Below, one piece after another: positions 9,591-19,994 of a stretch of 64,000 nt of DNA. The first letter of the stretch is position 1. Every line of letters starts with the position of its first letter. The notes under the pieces were generated by a model that worked only from the letters and a program-made list of their open reading frames with translations, had not been told where the DNA came from and did not search any database. Source of the DNA: Cryobacterium lactosi (GTDB lineage Bacteria > Actinomycetota > Actinomycetes > Actinomycetales > Microbacteriaceae). The DNA is taken from contig NZ_SOHM01000031.1 in the NCBI RefSeq assembly GCF_004403945.1, positions 1 to 64,000 on the forward strand, in the 5' to 3' direction. The position numbers were made by a program, and so were the translations under genes.

Positions 9591-10257
9591 GACCCTCGCC
9601 GCGCGCGCCGAGGCCGACGCGCTGCTGCCCCGCATCGAGGATGAGCCGGCACCCACCGCGCTCACCTCGAGCGCGGTGCGCTTCGACGGTCACGTGTGGA
9701 ACATCCGCCAGGACGCGTTCGACTACAACGGTGCCGAAATCGTGCGTGAGTACGTCGACCACCCCGGTGCGGTCGCCATTCTCGCCCTCGACGACCAGGA
9801 CCGGGTGCTGCTGATCCAGCAGTACCGGCACCCGGTGCGGATGCGGGAGTGGGAACTGCCCGCCGGACTGCTCGACATCGACGGCGAACACGCCCTTCTC
9901 GGCGCCCAGCGTGAGCTGGCCGAGGAGACAGACGTCGTCGCATCCGAGTGGAACGTGCTGACCGAGTTCTACACGTCTCCGGGCGGCAGCAACGAGGTCA
10001 TCCGCATCTACCTGGCCCGCGGCCTGTCGCCGGCCACCGAGGCGTTCGAGCGCACCGACGAGGAGGCCGACATGGTCACCCGCTGGGTGTCCCTGGACGA
10101 CGCCGTCGACGCCGCGCTGGAGCGCCGGGTGCAGAACCCGTCGCTGGTCGTGGGTGTGCTGGCCGCCGCCGCCTCCCGCTCACGTGGCTGGGCGTCGCTC
10201 GCGCCGGCGGACCTGCCCTGGCCGCGGCATCCGAACAACTGGGACCACACGGTGTGA
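9583..10257 (+). CDS. Nudix hydrolase, ADP-ribose pyrophosphatase type
   Basis: A 224-aa Nudix protein, probably cleaving ADP-ribose. The Nudix box GLLDIDGE-x7-RELAEETD lies at about residues 92-115. It has one extra residue before the first Glu and an Asp where the consensus has Gly after EET; both occur in family members, and the catalytic REL-x-EE core is intact. It starts inside the end of pyrG (ATG 9583) and its stop overlaps the GTG of xerD, so the three genes are coupled. Confidence 0.88.
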   Translation: MPKTLAARAEADALLPRIEDEPAPTALTSSAVRFDGHVWNIRQDAFDYNGAEIVREYVDHPGAVAILALDDQDRVLLIQQYRHPVRMREWELPAGLLDIDGEHALLGAQRELAEETDVVASEWNVLTEFYTSPGGSNEVIRIYLARGLSPATEAFERTDEEADMVTRWVSLDDAVDAALERRVQNPSLVVGVLAAAASRSRGWASLAPADLPWPRHPNNWDHTV

Positions 10258-11171
10258 CCGGCCCCGCGTTCGTCGAGGAGACCGTGCACTCGTATCTGCG
10301 GCACGTCTCGATTGAACGCGGGCTGAGTGCCAACACCGTCGCCGCCTACCGGCGCGACCTGGTGATCTACGCCGGCTGGCTGACGGATGCCGGTGTCACC
10401 GACCTGCGCACCGTCACCGCGGCGCAGGTGAGCGCGTTCGTGCAGTTCCTCAGCGGCCGGGTGGAATCACCGTTGACCGCGGCGTCGGTCGCGCGCATCC
10501 TCTCCACCGTGCGCGGTTTTCACCGGTTCCTGCTCGAGGAGTCGGTGGTGGATGTGGACGTGGCGCACGAGACGAAACCGCCCAAGCTGGGCCTTCGGCT
10601 GCCCAAGGCCATCTCGATCGAGCAGGTGAACCAGCTGCTGGCCGCCACCGACGGTGACACGCTGCCGCAGCTGCGCGACAAGGCGCTGTTGGAGCTGCTC
10701 TACGCGACCGGGGCGCGGGTGTCTGAGGTGGTGAACCTCAACGTGGACGACATGCTCGAAGGCGACGTGGTGCGTCTCACCGGCAAGGGCAACAAACAGC
10801 GCATCGTGCCGGTGGGCAGCTTCGCCCGTGCCGCGGTGGATGCCTACCTGGTGCGGGCCCGGCCGGTGCTGTCGGGGCGGGGCAAGGCCACCCCGGCGCT
10901 GTTCCTCGGCGTGCGCGGACACCGGGTGAGCCGGCAGAACGCGTGGTTGATCATCCGCGCCGCCGCCGAACGGGCCGAGCTGGGCATCGAGGTGTCGCCG
11001 CACACGCTGCGGCACTCCTTCGCCACCCACCTGCTCTCGGGCGGCGCCGATGTGCGTGTGGTGCAGGAGCTGCTCGGCCACTCCTCGGTGGCCACCACCC
11101 AGATCTACACCCTCGTGACCATCGACACCCTGCGCGACATGTACACCACGGCGCACCCTCGCGCCCGCTGA
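10254..11171 (+). CDS. xerD: Site-specific tyrosine recombinase XerD
   Basis: A 305-aa recombinase that resolves chromosome dimers. The N-terminal SAM-like domain begins at [19 protein letters not shown]. Catalytic residues are recognisable: Arg in [10 protein letters not shown], Lys in [30 protein letters not shown] and the tyrosine in IYTLV. The frame is open far upstream, but that part overlaps the Nudix gene. GTG 10254, overlapping the Nudix TGA, is the natural start. Its position just before parA-scpAB is standard in actinobacteria. Confidence 0.94.
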   Translation: MTGPAFVEETVHSYLRHVSIERGLSANTVAAYRRDLVIYAGWLTDAGVTDLRTVTAAQVSAFVQFLSGRVESPLTAASVARILSTVRGFHRFLLEESVVDVDVAHETKPPKLGLRLPKAISIEQVNQLLAATDGDTLPQLRDKALLELLYATGARVSEVVNLNVDDMLEGDVVRLTGKGNKQRIVPVGSFARAAVDAYLVRARPVLSGRGKATPALFLGVRGHRVSRQNAWLIIRAAAERAELGIEVSPHTLRHSFATHLLSGGADVRVVQELLGHSSVATTQIYTLVTIDTLRDMYTTAHPRAR

Positions 11172-11185
11172 GCCGCACCTTCGCA

Positions 11186-11251
11186 GGTCGAGCCTGTCGA
11201 GACCTCCGGAAGTGCCTCGAGGCCTGCTCGCGGGGTCTCGACAGGCTCGAC
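11186..11251. repeat. REP-like palindrome R1
   Basis: Perfect 19-bp inverted repeat: GGTCGAGCCTGTCGAGACC at 11186-11204 and its reverse complement at 11233-11251, in the xerD-ltrA intergenic space. Related copies lie at 12554-12620, 14547-14565 (inside scpB) and 24713-24870. Confidence 0.85.
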
Positions 11252-11297
11252 CAACGCAGGGGTGTGCTCCGCGGGCCGCATCCGTGACAATGGGGGA

Positions 11298-12533
11298 GTG
11301 ACCCGCACCTCTACGACACCGCCGGCAGCGACGCCGGCCGGCCGCTTCGGCTTCCGCCGCAACCTGCTGCGGCGGGATGACTCGGAGAGCGCCGACCGCG
11401 TCACCTACGTGGAACTGTTCTTCGACCTGATCTTCGTCTTCGCGCTCACCCAGCTCTCCCGCTACCTCTACGAGAATCAGTCCTGGGAGGGTGCCCTCGA
11501 GTCGGCGATGCTCGTGCTCGCGCTGTGGTGGCTGTGGGTGTACACGACCTGGGTGACCAACTGGCTCGACCCGGCCAAGCTGCCCGTGCGCGGAGCCGTG
11601 CTGGTCCTGGCGCTGGTGGGCTTCGTGGTGAGCGTCTCGATCTACGAATCGTTCGGCGACCGGGGCATCGTCTTCGCGCTGGCCTACTCGGTGCTGCAAT
11701 TGGGCCGCACGTTGTTCATGCTGCTCGCCGTGGCCCGGCACGACCCGGCGCTGCGGCGCACCTTCGTGCGGATCCTGGCCTGGCTGGCCCTCTCCAGCGT
11801 GTTCTGGATCGTGGGGGCGCTGTTGCCGCTGCAGTACCGGCTGCCGCTCTGGCTGATCGCCCTGGCCATCGAGTACCTCTCCGCCGGGGTGGGCTTCCGG
11901 GTGCCCGGGCTCGGCGCCTCCGGCGTCGACCAGTGGGACCTCTCCGGCCCCCACATCGCCGAGCGCAGCGCCCTGTTCGTGATCATCGCCCTGGGCGAAT
12001 CGCTGCTGGTCACCGGGTTCGCGTTCGTCGACAAGGAATCGTCGGCGGAGACCATCCTGGGCATGCTGCTCGCGTTCGGCGCGAGCGTGGCGATGTGGTG
12101 GTTGTACTTCGACCACAGCGAACGAGCCGGGGCGAAGGCGATCGCCGCGGCGGCCGAGCCCGGCCGGATCGCCCGGCTCGCCTACACCTACGTGCACGCT
12201 GTGATCATCGCCGGCATCGTGCTCACCTCGGTGGCCGACAAGGAAGTGCTCTCGCATCCGCACTCGGCGATGACCCTGTCGAGCGCGGTGGTGCTGGTCG
12301 GCGGCCCGCTGCTCTACGTGCTGGGGATGCTGCTGTTCCGGCTGGTCGTGGCGCGGGAGCTGCTCGTGTCGTACCTGGTGGGCCTTGGGGCGCTGCTGGC
12401 GGCGTTCGCGGCGGCATTCGTGCTCACCCCGCTGCAGCTGGGCGCTGTGACCACCGCGGTGCTCGTGCTCGTGGCCGGCTGGGAGACCGTGGTGCGGGTG
12501 CGCGCCGGCACCGACGACGAGAAGGCCGGCTGA
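11298..12533 (+). CDS. Low temperature requirement protein A (LtrA) family membrane protein
   Basis: A 411-aa polytopic inner-membrane protein with about ten hydrophobic segments. The opening VTYVELFFDLIFVFALTQLS is the hallmark of the LtrA family, first linked to low-temperature growth in Listeria; its biochemical role is unknown. GTG 11298 lies 6 nt after GACAAT, fitting a leaderless transcript; an upstream in-frame GTG at 11262 is less likely. It interrupts the common xerD-parA adjacency and is flanked on both sides by REP-like palindromes, so it may be an insertion relative to the ancestral order. Confidence 0.88.
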   Translation: MTRTSTTPPAATPAGRFGFRRNLLRRDDSESADRVTYVELFFDLIFVFALTQLSRYLYENQSWEGALESAMLVLALWWLWVYTTWVTNWLDPAKLPVRGAVLVLALVGFVVSVSIYESFGDRGIVFALAYSVLQLGRTLFMLLAVARHDPALRRTFVRILAWLALSSVFWIVGALLPLQYRLPLWLIALAIEYLSAGVGFRVPGLGASGVDQWDLSGPHIAERSALFVIIALGESLLVTGFAFVDKESSAETILGMLLAFGASVAMWWLYFDHSERAGAKAIAAAAEPGRIARLAYTYVHAVIIAGIVLTSVADKEVLSHPHSAMTLSSAVVLVGGPLLYVLGMLLFRLVVARELLVSYLVGLGALLAAFAAAFVLTPLQLGAVTTAVLVLVAGWETVVRVRAGTDDEKAG

Positions 12534-12553
12534 GCCGTTGAACCCCCGTCGTT

Positions 12554-12620
12554 GGTCGAGCGTGTCGAGACCTCGTGACGTGCCTCGAGACCGGCTCACC
12601 GGGTCTCGACAGACTCCACC
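12554..12620. repeat. REP-like palindrome R2
   Basis: Imperfect inverted repeat: GGTCGAGCGTGTCGAGACC at 12554-12572 and GGTCTCGACAGACTCCACC at 12602-12620. Same family and spacing as R1, between the LtrA-family gene and parA. Confidence 0.75.
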
Positions 12621-12745
12621 GACGGGAGGGAGCGGCAGCGAGTAGCGGCAGCGAGTGACGGCACACCGGGGATCTTGGCGGGGGCGGGCGTGGCGGCTCG
12701 GTACAATCGACCAAGTGAACTGCATGACGGATCGAGGACAGCCCA

Positions 12746-13633
12746 GTGGCGCGTAAGACGGATAGCCGGACGCAGCTTCCCGGACTCGAAGAGCTGCCGA
12801 CCGGTGCGACCGGCCGCCCCATCCAGGTGTTCGACGAACCCGCGCCGCTGAAGAGCCACGGCCCGGCCCGCATCGTCTCGCTGTGCAACCAGAAGGGCGG
12901 CGTCGGCAAGACGACGACCACCATCAACCTGGGTGCCGCCCTGGCCGGCTACGGCCGCCGCGTGCTCGCCATCGACTTCGACCCGCAGGGCGCCCTGTCG
13001 GCCGGTCTCGGCGTGCCCACCCACGACGTCACCACCATCTACGACCTGCTCCTGAGCGGCTCCAAGGACCCGCACGAAGCCATCCAGCAGACCTCGGTGG
13101 AGGGCCTGGACATCATCCCGGCCAACATCGACCTCTCCGCCGCGGAGGTGCACCTCGTCAACGAGGTCGCCCGCGAACAGATTCTGGCCCGGGTGCTGCG
13201 CAAGGTCTCCAACGACTACGACGTGATCCTCATCGACTGCCAGCCGTCGCTGGGCATCCTCACCGTGAACGCGCTCACCGCCAGCCACGGCGTACTCATC
13301 CCGCTGGAGTGCGAGTTCTTCGCCCTGCGCGGCGTGGCCCTGCTCATCGAAACCATCGACAAGGTGCGCGACCGGCTCAACCCGGCCATCGAACTCGACG
13401 GCATCCTGGCCACCATGTACGACTCCCGCACCCTGCACTCCCGTGAGGTCCTCGAGCGCGTCGTCGACGCGTTCGGCGACCGGGTGCTCGACACCGTCAT
13501 CGGCCGTACCGTGAAGTTCCCGGATGCCAGTGTCGCCGGCATCCCGATCACCGAGTTCGCGCCGGAACACGCCGCCGCCAAGGCCTACAAGCAGGCGGCG
13601 CGGGAACTGATCCAGCGTGGCGCGGTCGCCTAA
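12746..13633 (+). CDS. parA: ParA/Soj family ATPase
   Basis: A 295-aa ParA-type ATPase. The deviant Walker A box KGGVGKTTTTINLGAAL is near residue 50, and IDFDPQG and LIDCQPSLG follow. It sits directly upstream of scpA and scpB, where a second ParA homologue, not paired with parB, is normal in actinobacteria. A role in chromosome organisation with condensin is therefore likely. GTG 12746 is preceded by GAGGA. TACAAT near 12701 is a good -10 for a short-leader transcript. Confidence 0.92.
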   Translation: MARKTDSRTQLPGLEELPTGATGRPIQVFDEPAPLKSHGPARIVSLCNQKGGVGKTTTTINLGAALAGYGRRVLAIDFDPQGALSAGLGVPTHDVTTIYDLLLSGSKDPHEAIQQTSVEGLDIIPANIDLSAAEVHLVNEVAREQILARVLRKVSNDYDVILIDCQPSLGILTVNALTASHGVLIPLECEFFALRGVALLIETIDKVRDRLNPAIELDGILATMYDSRTLHSREVLERVVDAFGDRVLDTVIGRTVKFPDASVAGIPITEFAPEHAAAKAYKQAARELIQRGAVA

Positions 13634-14510
13634 GCGGCTTTCGGCTCCGGCCTCCGCCCTGGCGACCACCGCCAGGGCCACAACCGGCACGGCCGGCACC
13701 GACTCGCTCGACGACGCCGGCACCGCGGCGCCGGGCTTCTCCGTGGCCCTGCAGAACTTCGAGGGCCCGTTCGACCTGCTGCTCTCGCTGATCGGCAAGC
13801 ACGAACTCGACATCACCGAGATCTCGTTGAGCCGGGTCACCGACGAGTTCATCTCCTACCTGCGCGGGCTGGATGCCGCGGAGGAGCTCGACCAGGCCAC
13901 CGAGTTCCTGGTCGTGGCGGCCACGCTACTCGACCTCAAACTGGTGGGCCTGCTGCCGCAGGGCGAGCTGGTGGATGCCGAGGACGTGGCGCTGCTCGAG
14001 GCCCGCGACCTGCTCTTCGCCCGGCTGCTGCAGTACCGCGCGTTCAAGACCGCGTCGGCCTGGTTTCTCGAGCACCTCGACCACGAGGCCACCCGGCACG
14101 TGCGCTCGGTGCGGCTGGAGGAGAAGTACCGCACCACGACGCCCGAGCTGGTCTGGACGTTGTCGCTCGGTGACTTCGGCGCGTTGGCCGCCCTCGCGCT
14201 GACGCCCAGGGAGCTGCCGACCGTGGGGCTGGAGCATCTGCACGCGCCGCTGGTGAGCATCCGGGAGCAGGCGGCGATTGTGGTGGCGATGCTGAAGGCC
14301 AACTCGAGCCTGACGTTTCGGGAGCTGATCGTGGACTGCGCCGAGAAGGGGCTTGTGATCGCCCGTTTTCTGGCCGTGCTGGAGCTGTACCGGCACGGCG
14401 CCCTCACGTTCGACCAGCTGGAACCGCTCGGCGAGCTCAGTTTGCACTGGGACGCCGAGGGCTGGTCGGACGACAAACTTGCGAACCTCGGAGGCGACTA
14501 TGACGCTTGA
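13617..14510 (+). CDS. scpA: Segregation and condensation protein A
   Basis: A 297-aa kleisin of the SMC-ScpAB condensin. The diagnostic N-terminal block FEGPFDLLLSLIGKHELDIT begins near residue 43. A winged-helix-like C terminus (SLTFRELIVDCAEKG) follows. The start overlaps parA by 17 nt and the stop overlaps scpB by 11 nt, so parA-scpA-scpB is one translation-coupled set. The first 40 residues are alanine/threonine-rich and poorly constrained. Confidence 0.93.
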   Translation: MARSPKRLSAPASALATTARATTGTAGTDSLDDAGTAAPGFSVALQNFEGPFDLLLSLIGKHELDITEISLSRVTDEFISYLRGLDAAEELDQATEFLVVAATLLDLKLVGLLPQGELVDAEDVALLEARDLLFARLLQYRAFKTASAWFLEHLDHEATRHVRSVRLEEKYRTTTPELVWTLSLGDFGALAALALTPRELPTVGLEHLHAPLVSIREQAAIVVAMLKANSSLTFRELIVDCAEKGLVIARFLAVLELYRHGALTFDQLEPLGELSLHWDAEGWSDDKLANLGGDYDA

Positions 14511-15180
14511 TGCCAGCACTGCCGAGGTAGAGACAGAGGCTTTCGGGGTCTCGACAGGCTCGACCAGCGAACTCGGCTCGACCAGCGAACCAGGCTCGGC
14601 CAGCGGCGGGGGAGCGACCAGCGTGCCTGACGTGGCGATTGAGCGGCGGCTCGAGGCGATTTTGATGGTGGCGGATGAGCCGCAGAGCCTGGTGCACCTG
14701 GCCAGCGCGGTCGGGCATCCGCTGGTCGACGTGCGCGAGGCCATCCTGCGGCTCGTCGCCGACTTCGACGGCGTGCACGGCACCGTGCGGCGGGGCTTCG
14801 AACTGCGTGAAGTGGCCGGCGGCTGGCGTATCTACGTGCGCGCCGAGCACGACCCGGTGGTGGCCGATTTCGTCTACACGCAGAACCCCAGCCGGCTCTC
14901 GCAGGCGGCCCTGGAGACCCTCGCGGTGATCGCTTACAAGCAACCGATCAGCCGCGGCGCGGTAGCCTCGATCAGGGCCGTTAACGTCGACTCGGTCGTG
15001 CGCACCCTCCTGGGCCGCGGATTGATCACCGAGGCCTTCACCGATAGCGAGACCGGCGCGATCAATTACGCCACCACCGACCTGCTGCTTGTGCAGCTGG
15101 GAATCAATTCGCTCGACGAGTTGCCACTAATTTCGCCGTTGCTCGCCGACGGTGCGAACGGATTCGAGGATCTACCATGA
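14500..15180 (+). CDS. scpB: Segregation and condensation protein B
   Basis: A 226-aa partner of ScpA with two winged-helix domains. The core begins at IERRLEAILMVADEPQSL near residue 46; the second domain carries SQAALETLAVIAYKQPISR. ATG 14500 follows GGAGG at 6 nt. Residues about 12-38 (rich in Ser, Thr and Gly) are encoded by a copy of the REP-like repeat seen elsewhere in the window. The repeat therefore seems to have entered the unconserved N-terminal extension without breaking the frame. Confidence 0.93.
   Translation: MTLDASTAEVETEAFGVSTGSTSELGSTSEPGSASGGGATSVPDVAIERRLEAILMVADEPQSLVHLASAVGHPLVDVREAILRLVADFDGVHGTVRRGFELREVAGGWRIYVRAEHDPVVADFVYTQNPSRLSQAALETLAVIAYKQPISRGAVASIRAVNVDSVVRTLLGRGLITEAFTDSETGAINYATTDLLLVQLGINSLDELPLISPLLADGANGFEDLP
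14547..14612. repeat. REP-like element R3 inside scpB
   Basis: GGTCTCGACAGGCTCGACC at 14547-14565 is identical to one arm of R1. It is followed by three further GGCTCG(A/G)CCAGCG repeats. Only one arm is present, so it is a half element. It is translated in frame as part of the ScpB N terminus. Confidence 0.8.
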
Positions 15181-15995
15181 CCGACCACAACGACGGCTAC
15201 ACCGACACCAGCAGCACCAACCCGGACTTCGCCACCAACCCCGAGGCCGCCGTCGACGGCATCCGCCTGCAGAAGGTGCTCTCCGCCGCCGGCGTCGCCT
15301 CCCGCCGGGTCAGCGAAGAAATGATCAGCTCCGGCCGGGTGCGGGTCAACGGCAAGGTCGTCACCGAACTCGGCCGCCGGGTGCACCCCGAAACCGACAA
15401 GATCGCCGTGGACAACATCGCCGTTCAGTTGGACACCAGCCGTCGCTACGTGATGCTGAACAAGCCCGTCGGCGTGGTCTCCTCCATGCAGGACGAAAGC
15501 GGCCGCCCGGACCTGCGCCAGTTCACCGAAGGCTACGAGGAACGCCTGTTCAACGTGGGCCGCCTCGACGCCGCCACCAGCGGCCTGCTGATCCTCACCA
15601 ACGACGGTGACCTCGCCCACGTGCTCGCGCACCCCTCCTTCGGTGTGGCCAAGACCTACATCGCCAAGGTCGAGGGCCGCGTCTCGGCGCAGACCATCGG
15701 CAAGCTGCAGAGCGGCATCGAGCTGGAGGACGGCCCCATCGCCGCCGACAAGGCCCGTATCCTCACCAGCCCTCCCGGCGACGGCTTCACCCTGGTGGAG
15801 CTGACCCTGCACTCCGGCCGCAACCGCATCGTGCGCCGGATGATGGACGCCGTCGGCCACCCCGTCGTGGACCTGGTGCGCCGTCAGTTCGGGCCGCTGC
15901 AGCTGGGCACCCTGCGGGCCGGCGCGGTGCGCGACCTCACTAAGGTAGAACTCGGTCAGCTGCTCACGGTGTCTCGCGCCGAGGTGCAGAAGTAG
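15177..15995 (+). CDS. RluB/RsuA-type RNA pseudouridine synthase
   Basis: A 272-aa pseudouridine synthase. An S4 domain (IRLQKVLSAAGVASRRVSEE) is followed by the catalytic domain with the Asp motif VGRLDAATSGLLILTND. The RluB group modifies the peptidyl-transferase region of 23S rRNA in E. coli; the position here is inferred from family. It overlaps the scpB stop (ATGA), an arrangement conserved across actinobacteria and firmicutes. Confidence 0.92.
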   Translation: MTDHNDGYTDTSSTNPDFATNPEAAVDGIRLQKVLSAAGVASRRVSEEMISSGRVRVNGKVVTELGRRVHPETDKIAVDNIAVQLDTSRRYVMLNKPVGVVSSMQDESGRPDLRQFTEGYEERLFNVGRLDAATSGLLILTNDGDLAHVLAHPSFGVAKTYIAKVEGRVSAQTIGKLQSGIELEDGPIAADKARILTSPPGDGFTLVELTLHSGRNRIVRRMMDAVGHPVVDLVRRQFGPLQLGTLRAGAVRDLTKVELGQLLTVSRAEVQK

Positions 15996-16046
15996 CCCCA
16001 CCAGCATCCGTTTCACCCTGTCAACCGCGCAAGTTTGGAGCCGAAC

Positions 16047-17129
16047 GTGGTCGAGTCTCGCCTGATCGGGCCGGTGCGTGTTGTCGGCGCCGGGCTCCTG
16101 GGAACCAGCATCGGCCTGGGCCTGAGCGCCCGGGGGATCGACGTGATCCTCGCCGACGCGTCGCCGACCAACCTGTCGCTGGCCATCGACTACGGCGCCG
16201 GCCGCGCCGCCACGCCCGGTGATGCCCCGCAGCTGATCGTGGTGTGTGTGCCGCCGGATGTCACCGCCGACATCGTCGCCCGCGAACTCGAGGCCTTCCC
16301 CGACGCGATCGTGACGGATGTGGCCAGCGTCAAGCTGGCCCCGCTCACCGAGCTGCTCCGGCGCGGCGCCGACGTCTCCCGCTACATCGGCTCGCACCCG
16401 CTGGCCGGCCGGGAACGCGGCGGACCGCTCGCCGGCCGCGCCGACCTGTTCATCGGCCGGCCCTGGGTGGTCGCCGCGCACGACGACATCAGTTACCAGC
16501 GCGCCACCGCGCTCGACGACCTGATCCTCGACCTGGGCGCCACTCTGGTGGAGATGACCCCCGAGGAGCACGACAAGGGCGTCGCCCTGGTCTCCCACGT
16601 GCCGCAGGTGGTGAGCACCCTGATGGCCCGCCGTCTCACCGACGCGCCCGGCTCCGCGCTCAACCTCGCCGGCCAGGGCCTGCGCGACGTGACCCGGGTC
16701 GCCGCGAGCGACCCCGAACTGTGGGTGCAGATCCTCGGCGCCAACCCGGAACCGGTGCGCCAGATCCTGCTGGCGCTCCGCGACGACCTGGACCGGTTCA
16801 TCGGCGCCCTGGCCGACCCCACCGCCCCCGGCGCCCGCCGTCAGGTGGCCGAGGAGATCGCCGGCGGCAACACCGGCGTGGCCCGGTTGCCCGGCAAGCA
16901 CGGCCAGGACCGCCGCTACGCCAGCCTCACCGTGATGGTGGACGACACCCCCGGCCAGCTGGCCCGCCTCTTCAACGAGATCGGCGAGGCCGGCGTCAAC
17001 CTCGAGGACCTGCGCCTCGAGCACTCCCCGGGAGCCCAGATCGGGCTCGCCGAGATCAGCATCCTCCCCGAGGCGGTCAGCCGCCTCACCACTGAGCTGG
17101 CCGCCCGCGGCTGGCGGATTGTCGGTTAG
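16047..17129 (+). CDS. tyrA: Prephenate dehydrogenase
   Basis: A 360-aa enzyme of tyrosine biosynthesis. The N-terminal NAD-binding motif is [12 protein letters not shown], the conserved [12 protein letters not shown] lies near residue 110, and a C-terminal ACT domain starts near residue 290 ([19 protein letters not shown]), suggesting feedback by an aromatic amino acid. GTG 16047 has GGAG 6 nt upstream; a TTG at 16035 is an alternative. The stop overlaps the start of cmk. Confidence 0.93.
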   Translation: MVESRLIGPVRVVGAGLLGTSIGLGLSARGIDVILADASPTNLSLAIDYGAGRAATPGDAPQLIVVCVPPDVTADIVARELEAFPDAIVTDVASVKLAPLTELLRRGADVSRYIGSHPLAGRERGGPLAGRADLFIGRPWVVAAHDDISYQRATALDDLILDLGATLVEMTPEEHDKGVALVSHVPQVVSTLMARRLTDAPGSALNLAGQGLRDVTRVAASDPELWVQILGANPEPVRQILLALRDDLDRFIGALADPTAPGARRQVAEEIAGGNTGVARLPGKHGQDRRYASLTVMVDDTPGQLARLFNEIGEAGVNLEDLRLEHSPGAQIGLAEISILPEAVSRLTTELAARGWRIVG

Positions 17130-17820
17130 ACGTTTGAGCAAGCACTCCTTCCCCCTGTTCGTCGCCATTGACGGGCCTGCCGGCAGCGGCAAGTCCAGCG
17201 TGAGCCGCGCCGTGGCCCGCAAGCTCGGCTACGGCTACCTCGACACCGGTGCCGCCTACCGGGCGCTGGCCTGGCATGTCATCGACCAGGAGGTCGACCC
17301 GCAGAACGCCGACGCCGTCGCCGCGTTGCTGCCCGACTTCGACTACACGATCGGCACCGAACCGGATGCCTACTTCGTGCGGGTGGGCCAGACCGACGTC
17401 ACCGACGCCATCCGCGAGCCGGCCATCTCCGCCGCGGTGAGCGCCATCGCCCGGGTGCCCGCGGTGCGCACCCACCTCACCGAGCTGTTCCGCACGATCG
17501 CCCGGGCCGTTCCCCAGCCCGGCGTGGTGGTCGAGGGCCGCGACATCACCACCGTCGTGGCACCCGAAGCCGAGGTGCGCATTCTACTCACAGCGACCGA
17601 AGAGGCTAGAATGACTAGGCGCTCTGCGGAAATATCAACCCAATCAGCCCACACCGTGGCGGAACAGCTGCGATCCAGGGATCGTGCCGACTCCCAGGTA
17701 GTGGAATTCATGAGCGCCGCAGACGGTGTGACCACCGTCGACTCCACCCATCTCGACTTCGACCAGACCATTGACGCGGTTGTAGAGGTCATCAATACCG
17801 CGAGGAACTCGCATGACTAA
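17119..17820 (+). CDS. cmk: Cytidylate kinase
   Basis: A 233-aa CMP/dCMP kinase. The P-loop is [13 protein letters not shown] near residue 19, then DTGAAYRA, and the CMP-binding region [16 protein letters not shown]. The start is uncertain: TTG 17119 overlaps tyrA, and TTG 17134 is also possible; neither has a clear ribosome binding site. It overlaps der by 8 nt; the cmk-der pair is widely conserved. Confidence 0.92.
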   Translation: MSVRRLSKHSFPLFVAIDGPAGSGKSSVSRAVARKLGYGYLDTGAAYRALAWHVIDQEVDPQNADAVAALLPDFDYTIGTEPDAYFVRVGQTDVTDAIREPAISAAVSAIARVPAVRTHLTELFRTIARAVPQPGVVVEGRDITTVVAPEAEVRILLTATEEARMTRRSAEISTQSAHTVAEQLRSRDRADSQVVEFMSAADGVTTVDSTHLDFDQTIDAVVEVINTARNSHD

Positions 17821-19333
17821 TCAATTCGACGACACGACGATCCCCGAACTCGACCCGGAAATCGCTTCGCGCCTGACCGACCTCGACGAGGACGACGCGC
17901 TGATCTCCCAGCGCGCCACCGCGTTGCGCACCGGCCTGAACGAATACGACCTCGATGACGAGGACTTCGACGTTCTCGACCACGTCTCCGAGGACCCCGA
18001 CGCCATCACGTACCTGCCGGCCCTGCCGGTCATCGCGATCGTGGGCCGCCCCAACGTGGGCAAGTCCGCGCTCGTGAACCGCATCCTGGGCCGCCGCGAG
18101 GCCGTCGTGGAGGACACCCCCGGCGTGACCCGTGACCGGGTCACCTACAAGGGCGAATGGCACGAACGCCGCTTCAGCCTCGTCGACACCGGCGGCTGGG
18201 AGCCCGACGCCAAGGGCATCGACGCATCCGTCGCCATGCAGGCCGAGCTGGCCATCGAGCTGTGCGACGTCGTCATGTTCGTCGTGGACTCCAATGTGGG
18301 CCCGACCTCCACCGACGAGGCCGTCGTCAAGCTGCTCCGTCGCAGCGGCAAGCCGGTCTTCCTCATCGCCAACAAGGTCGACGACATCCGCCAGGAGCCC
18401 GAAGCGGCCAGCCTGTGGGCGCTCGGCCTCGGCCAGCCCTGGCCGGTCTCGGCGCTGCACGGCCGCGGCGTCGCCGACCTGCTCGACGCGATCCTGGAAG
18501 AGCTCCCCGAGATCTCCAACGTCGCCAAGCAGGAAGTCGGCGGACCGCGTCGCGTCGCCATCCTGGGCCGCCCGAACGTGGGCAAGTCCAGCCTGCTGAA
18601 CAAGGTCGTCGGCGAAGAGCGGGTTGTCGTCAACTCGCTGGCCGGCACCACCCGCGACCCGGTCGACGAGCAGGTTGAGCTCGGCGGCAAGGTCTGGCGC
18701 TTCGTCGACACCGCCGGAATCCGCCGTCGCGTGCACCTGTCCCAGGGCGCCGACTTCTACGCGTCGCTGCGCACAAGCGCAGCGCTGGAAAAGGCCGAAG
18801 TGGCCGTTGTGCTCATCGATGTGACCGAGGTCATCAGCGAGCAGGACGTGCGCGTCATCGACCTGGTGCTCGAGTCCGGCCGTGCGCTGGTGCTCGCGTT
18901 CAACAAGTGGGACCAGATCGACGACGACCGTCGCCGCTACCTGGAGCGTGAGATCGAGCAGGACCTGGCCCACGTGGCCTGGGCCCCGCGCGTGAACATC
19001 TCGGCCAAGACCGGCCGCCACATGGAGAAGCTGGTTCCGGCCCTCGAGCTCGCGCTCGAGTCGTGGGACACCCGCGTCGCCACCGGCAAGTTCAACGCGT
19101 TCCTCGCCGAACTGGCCGCGGAGCACCCGCACCCGGTGCGCAGTGGCAAGCAGCCGCGCATCCTGTTCGGCACCCAGGCCTCCAGCCGCCCGCCGACCTT
19201 CGTGATCTTCACCACCGGGTTCCTCGACCCGGGCTACCGCCGGTTCATCCAGCGCCGCCTGCGCGAGGTCTACGGCTTCGCCGGCAGCCCGATCAACATC
19301 AGCATGCGAGTGCGCGAGAAGCGCAAGCGCTAA
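17813..19333 (+). CDS. der: Ribosome biogenesis GTPase Der (EngA)
   Basis: A 506-aa protein with two tandem GTPase domains ([14 protein letters not shown] near residue 77 and [14 protein letters not shown] near 252) and a C-terminal KH-like domain ending in RVREKRKR. It acts in 50S subunit assembly. An acidic N-terminal extension of about 65 residues is typical of actinobacterial Der. It is the last gene of the core block; a terminator follows at 19367. Confidence 0.95.
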   Translation: MTNQFDDTTIPELDPEIASRLTDLDEDDALISQRATALRTGLNEYDLDDEDFDVLDHVSEDPDAITYLPALPVIAIVGRPNVGKSALVNRILGRREAVVEDTPGVTRDRVTYKGEWHERRFSLVDTGGWEPDAKGIDASVAMQAELAIELCDVVMFVVDSNVGPTSTDEAVVKLLRRSGKPVFLIANKVDDIRQEPEAASLWALGLGQPWPVSALHGRGVADLLDAILEELPEISNVAKQEVGGPRRVAILGRPNVGKSSLLNKVVGEERVVVNSLAGTTRDPVDEQVELGGKVWRFVDTAGIRRRVHLSQGADFYASLRTSAALEKAEVAVVLIDVTEVISEQDVRVIDLVLESGRALVLAFNKWDQIDDDRRRYLEREIEQDLAHVAWAPRVNISAKTGRHMEKLVPALELALESWDTRVATGKFNAFLAELAAEHPHPVRSGKQPRILFGTQASSRPPTFVIFTTGFLDPGYRRFIQRRLREVYGFAGSPINISMRVREKRKR

Positions 19334-19366
19334 CCCGACCGCCGGTTCAACCGGCCGGTCACCCAG

Positions 19367-19406
19367 GCCGTATGCCGCCATCTTCGGATGCCGGCATACG
19401 GCTTTT
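19367..19406 (+). terminator. Terminator after der
   Basis: GCCGTATGCCG and CGGCATACGGC form an 11-bp stem ending in CTTTT, 35 nt after the der stop. Confidence 0.75.
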
Positions 19407-19994
19407 GTGTGTCAGAACGACACCTCGCGCCGCAAGGTTTGCGCAAGGTTGGCGCAAGAGCCGCACCAGGTAGGTGCAATCCGAGCCGGCCGATCCCAGC
19501 GCTGGCGCGGAACTGCGGTTTCAACCCCCAACAAGAGGTTGAAGGTGCCCCCGACCGAGGGGCTTCACTGGCCGGCGATATTGTTTTAGGTTTTTCTTGC
19601 TGGCAGATTCCACCCGGCTCTTCCGGCACCGACACGTCAACGAGCTTCACCCGGCTCGTGAACCACAAAGCAGTGCTCCACTCAGACGTGCCTCCTTTGT
19701 CTCGGGCCTAGGCCCCCGCCCAGCACCGCACCATCCGCTGCACCCGCCGGCCCCGAAGCCGGCGGAATACCCGCCAAGTGATACCGCCAGATAGCCGTCG
19801 CACCACCCGACCGGTGCGCTACCACCCGCTCGATTCACCTCAGCGTCCGCTTCCTAGAGCCACGCTGAGCTACGCTCCGTAGCCCTTCCGACATTTCCGT
19901 GTCCCGCATTTCGTTGATACCTGGTCCTTACGAGAACCCGAAACTCGCGACCGTTGATCCGAGATCCCTGGCCCTACCCAAGGATGTAGTCACT
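19407..19994 (+). other. Long untranslated region before the glycosyltransferase
   Basis: About 590 nt with no convincing gene. It contains a small hairpin (TTCAACC at 19520 with GGTTGAA ending 19543) and a T-rich stretch near 19580-19600. In-frame codons from GTG 19899 could extend the glycosyltransferase by 32 residues, but GTG 19995 has AAGGA 10 nt upstream. The length leaves room for a long regulated leader; I recognise no known riboswitch in it. Confidence 0.4.

Noticed and set aside
9948..10253. N-terminal extension of XerD
   Set aside because: Overlaps the Nudix gene in another frame; GTG 10254 gives the standard XerD N terminus.
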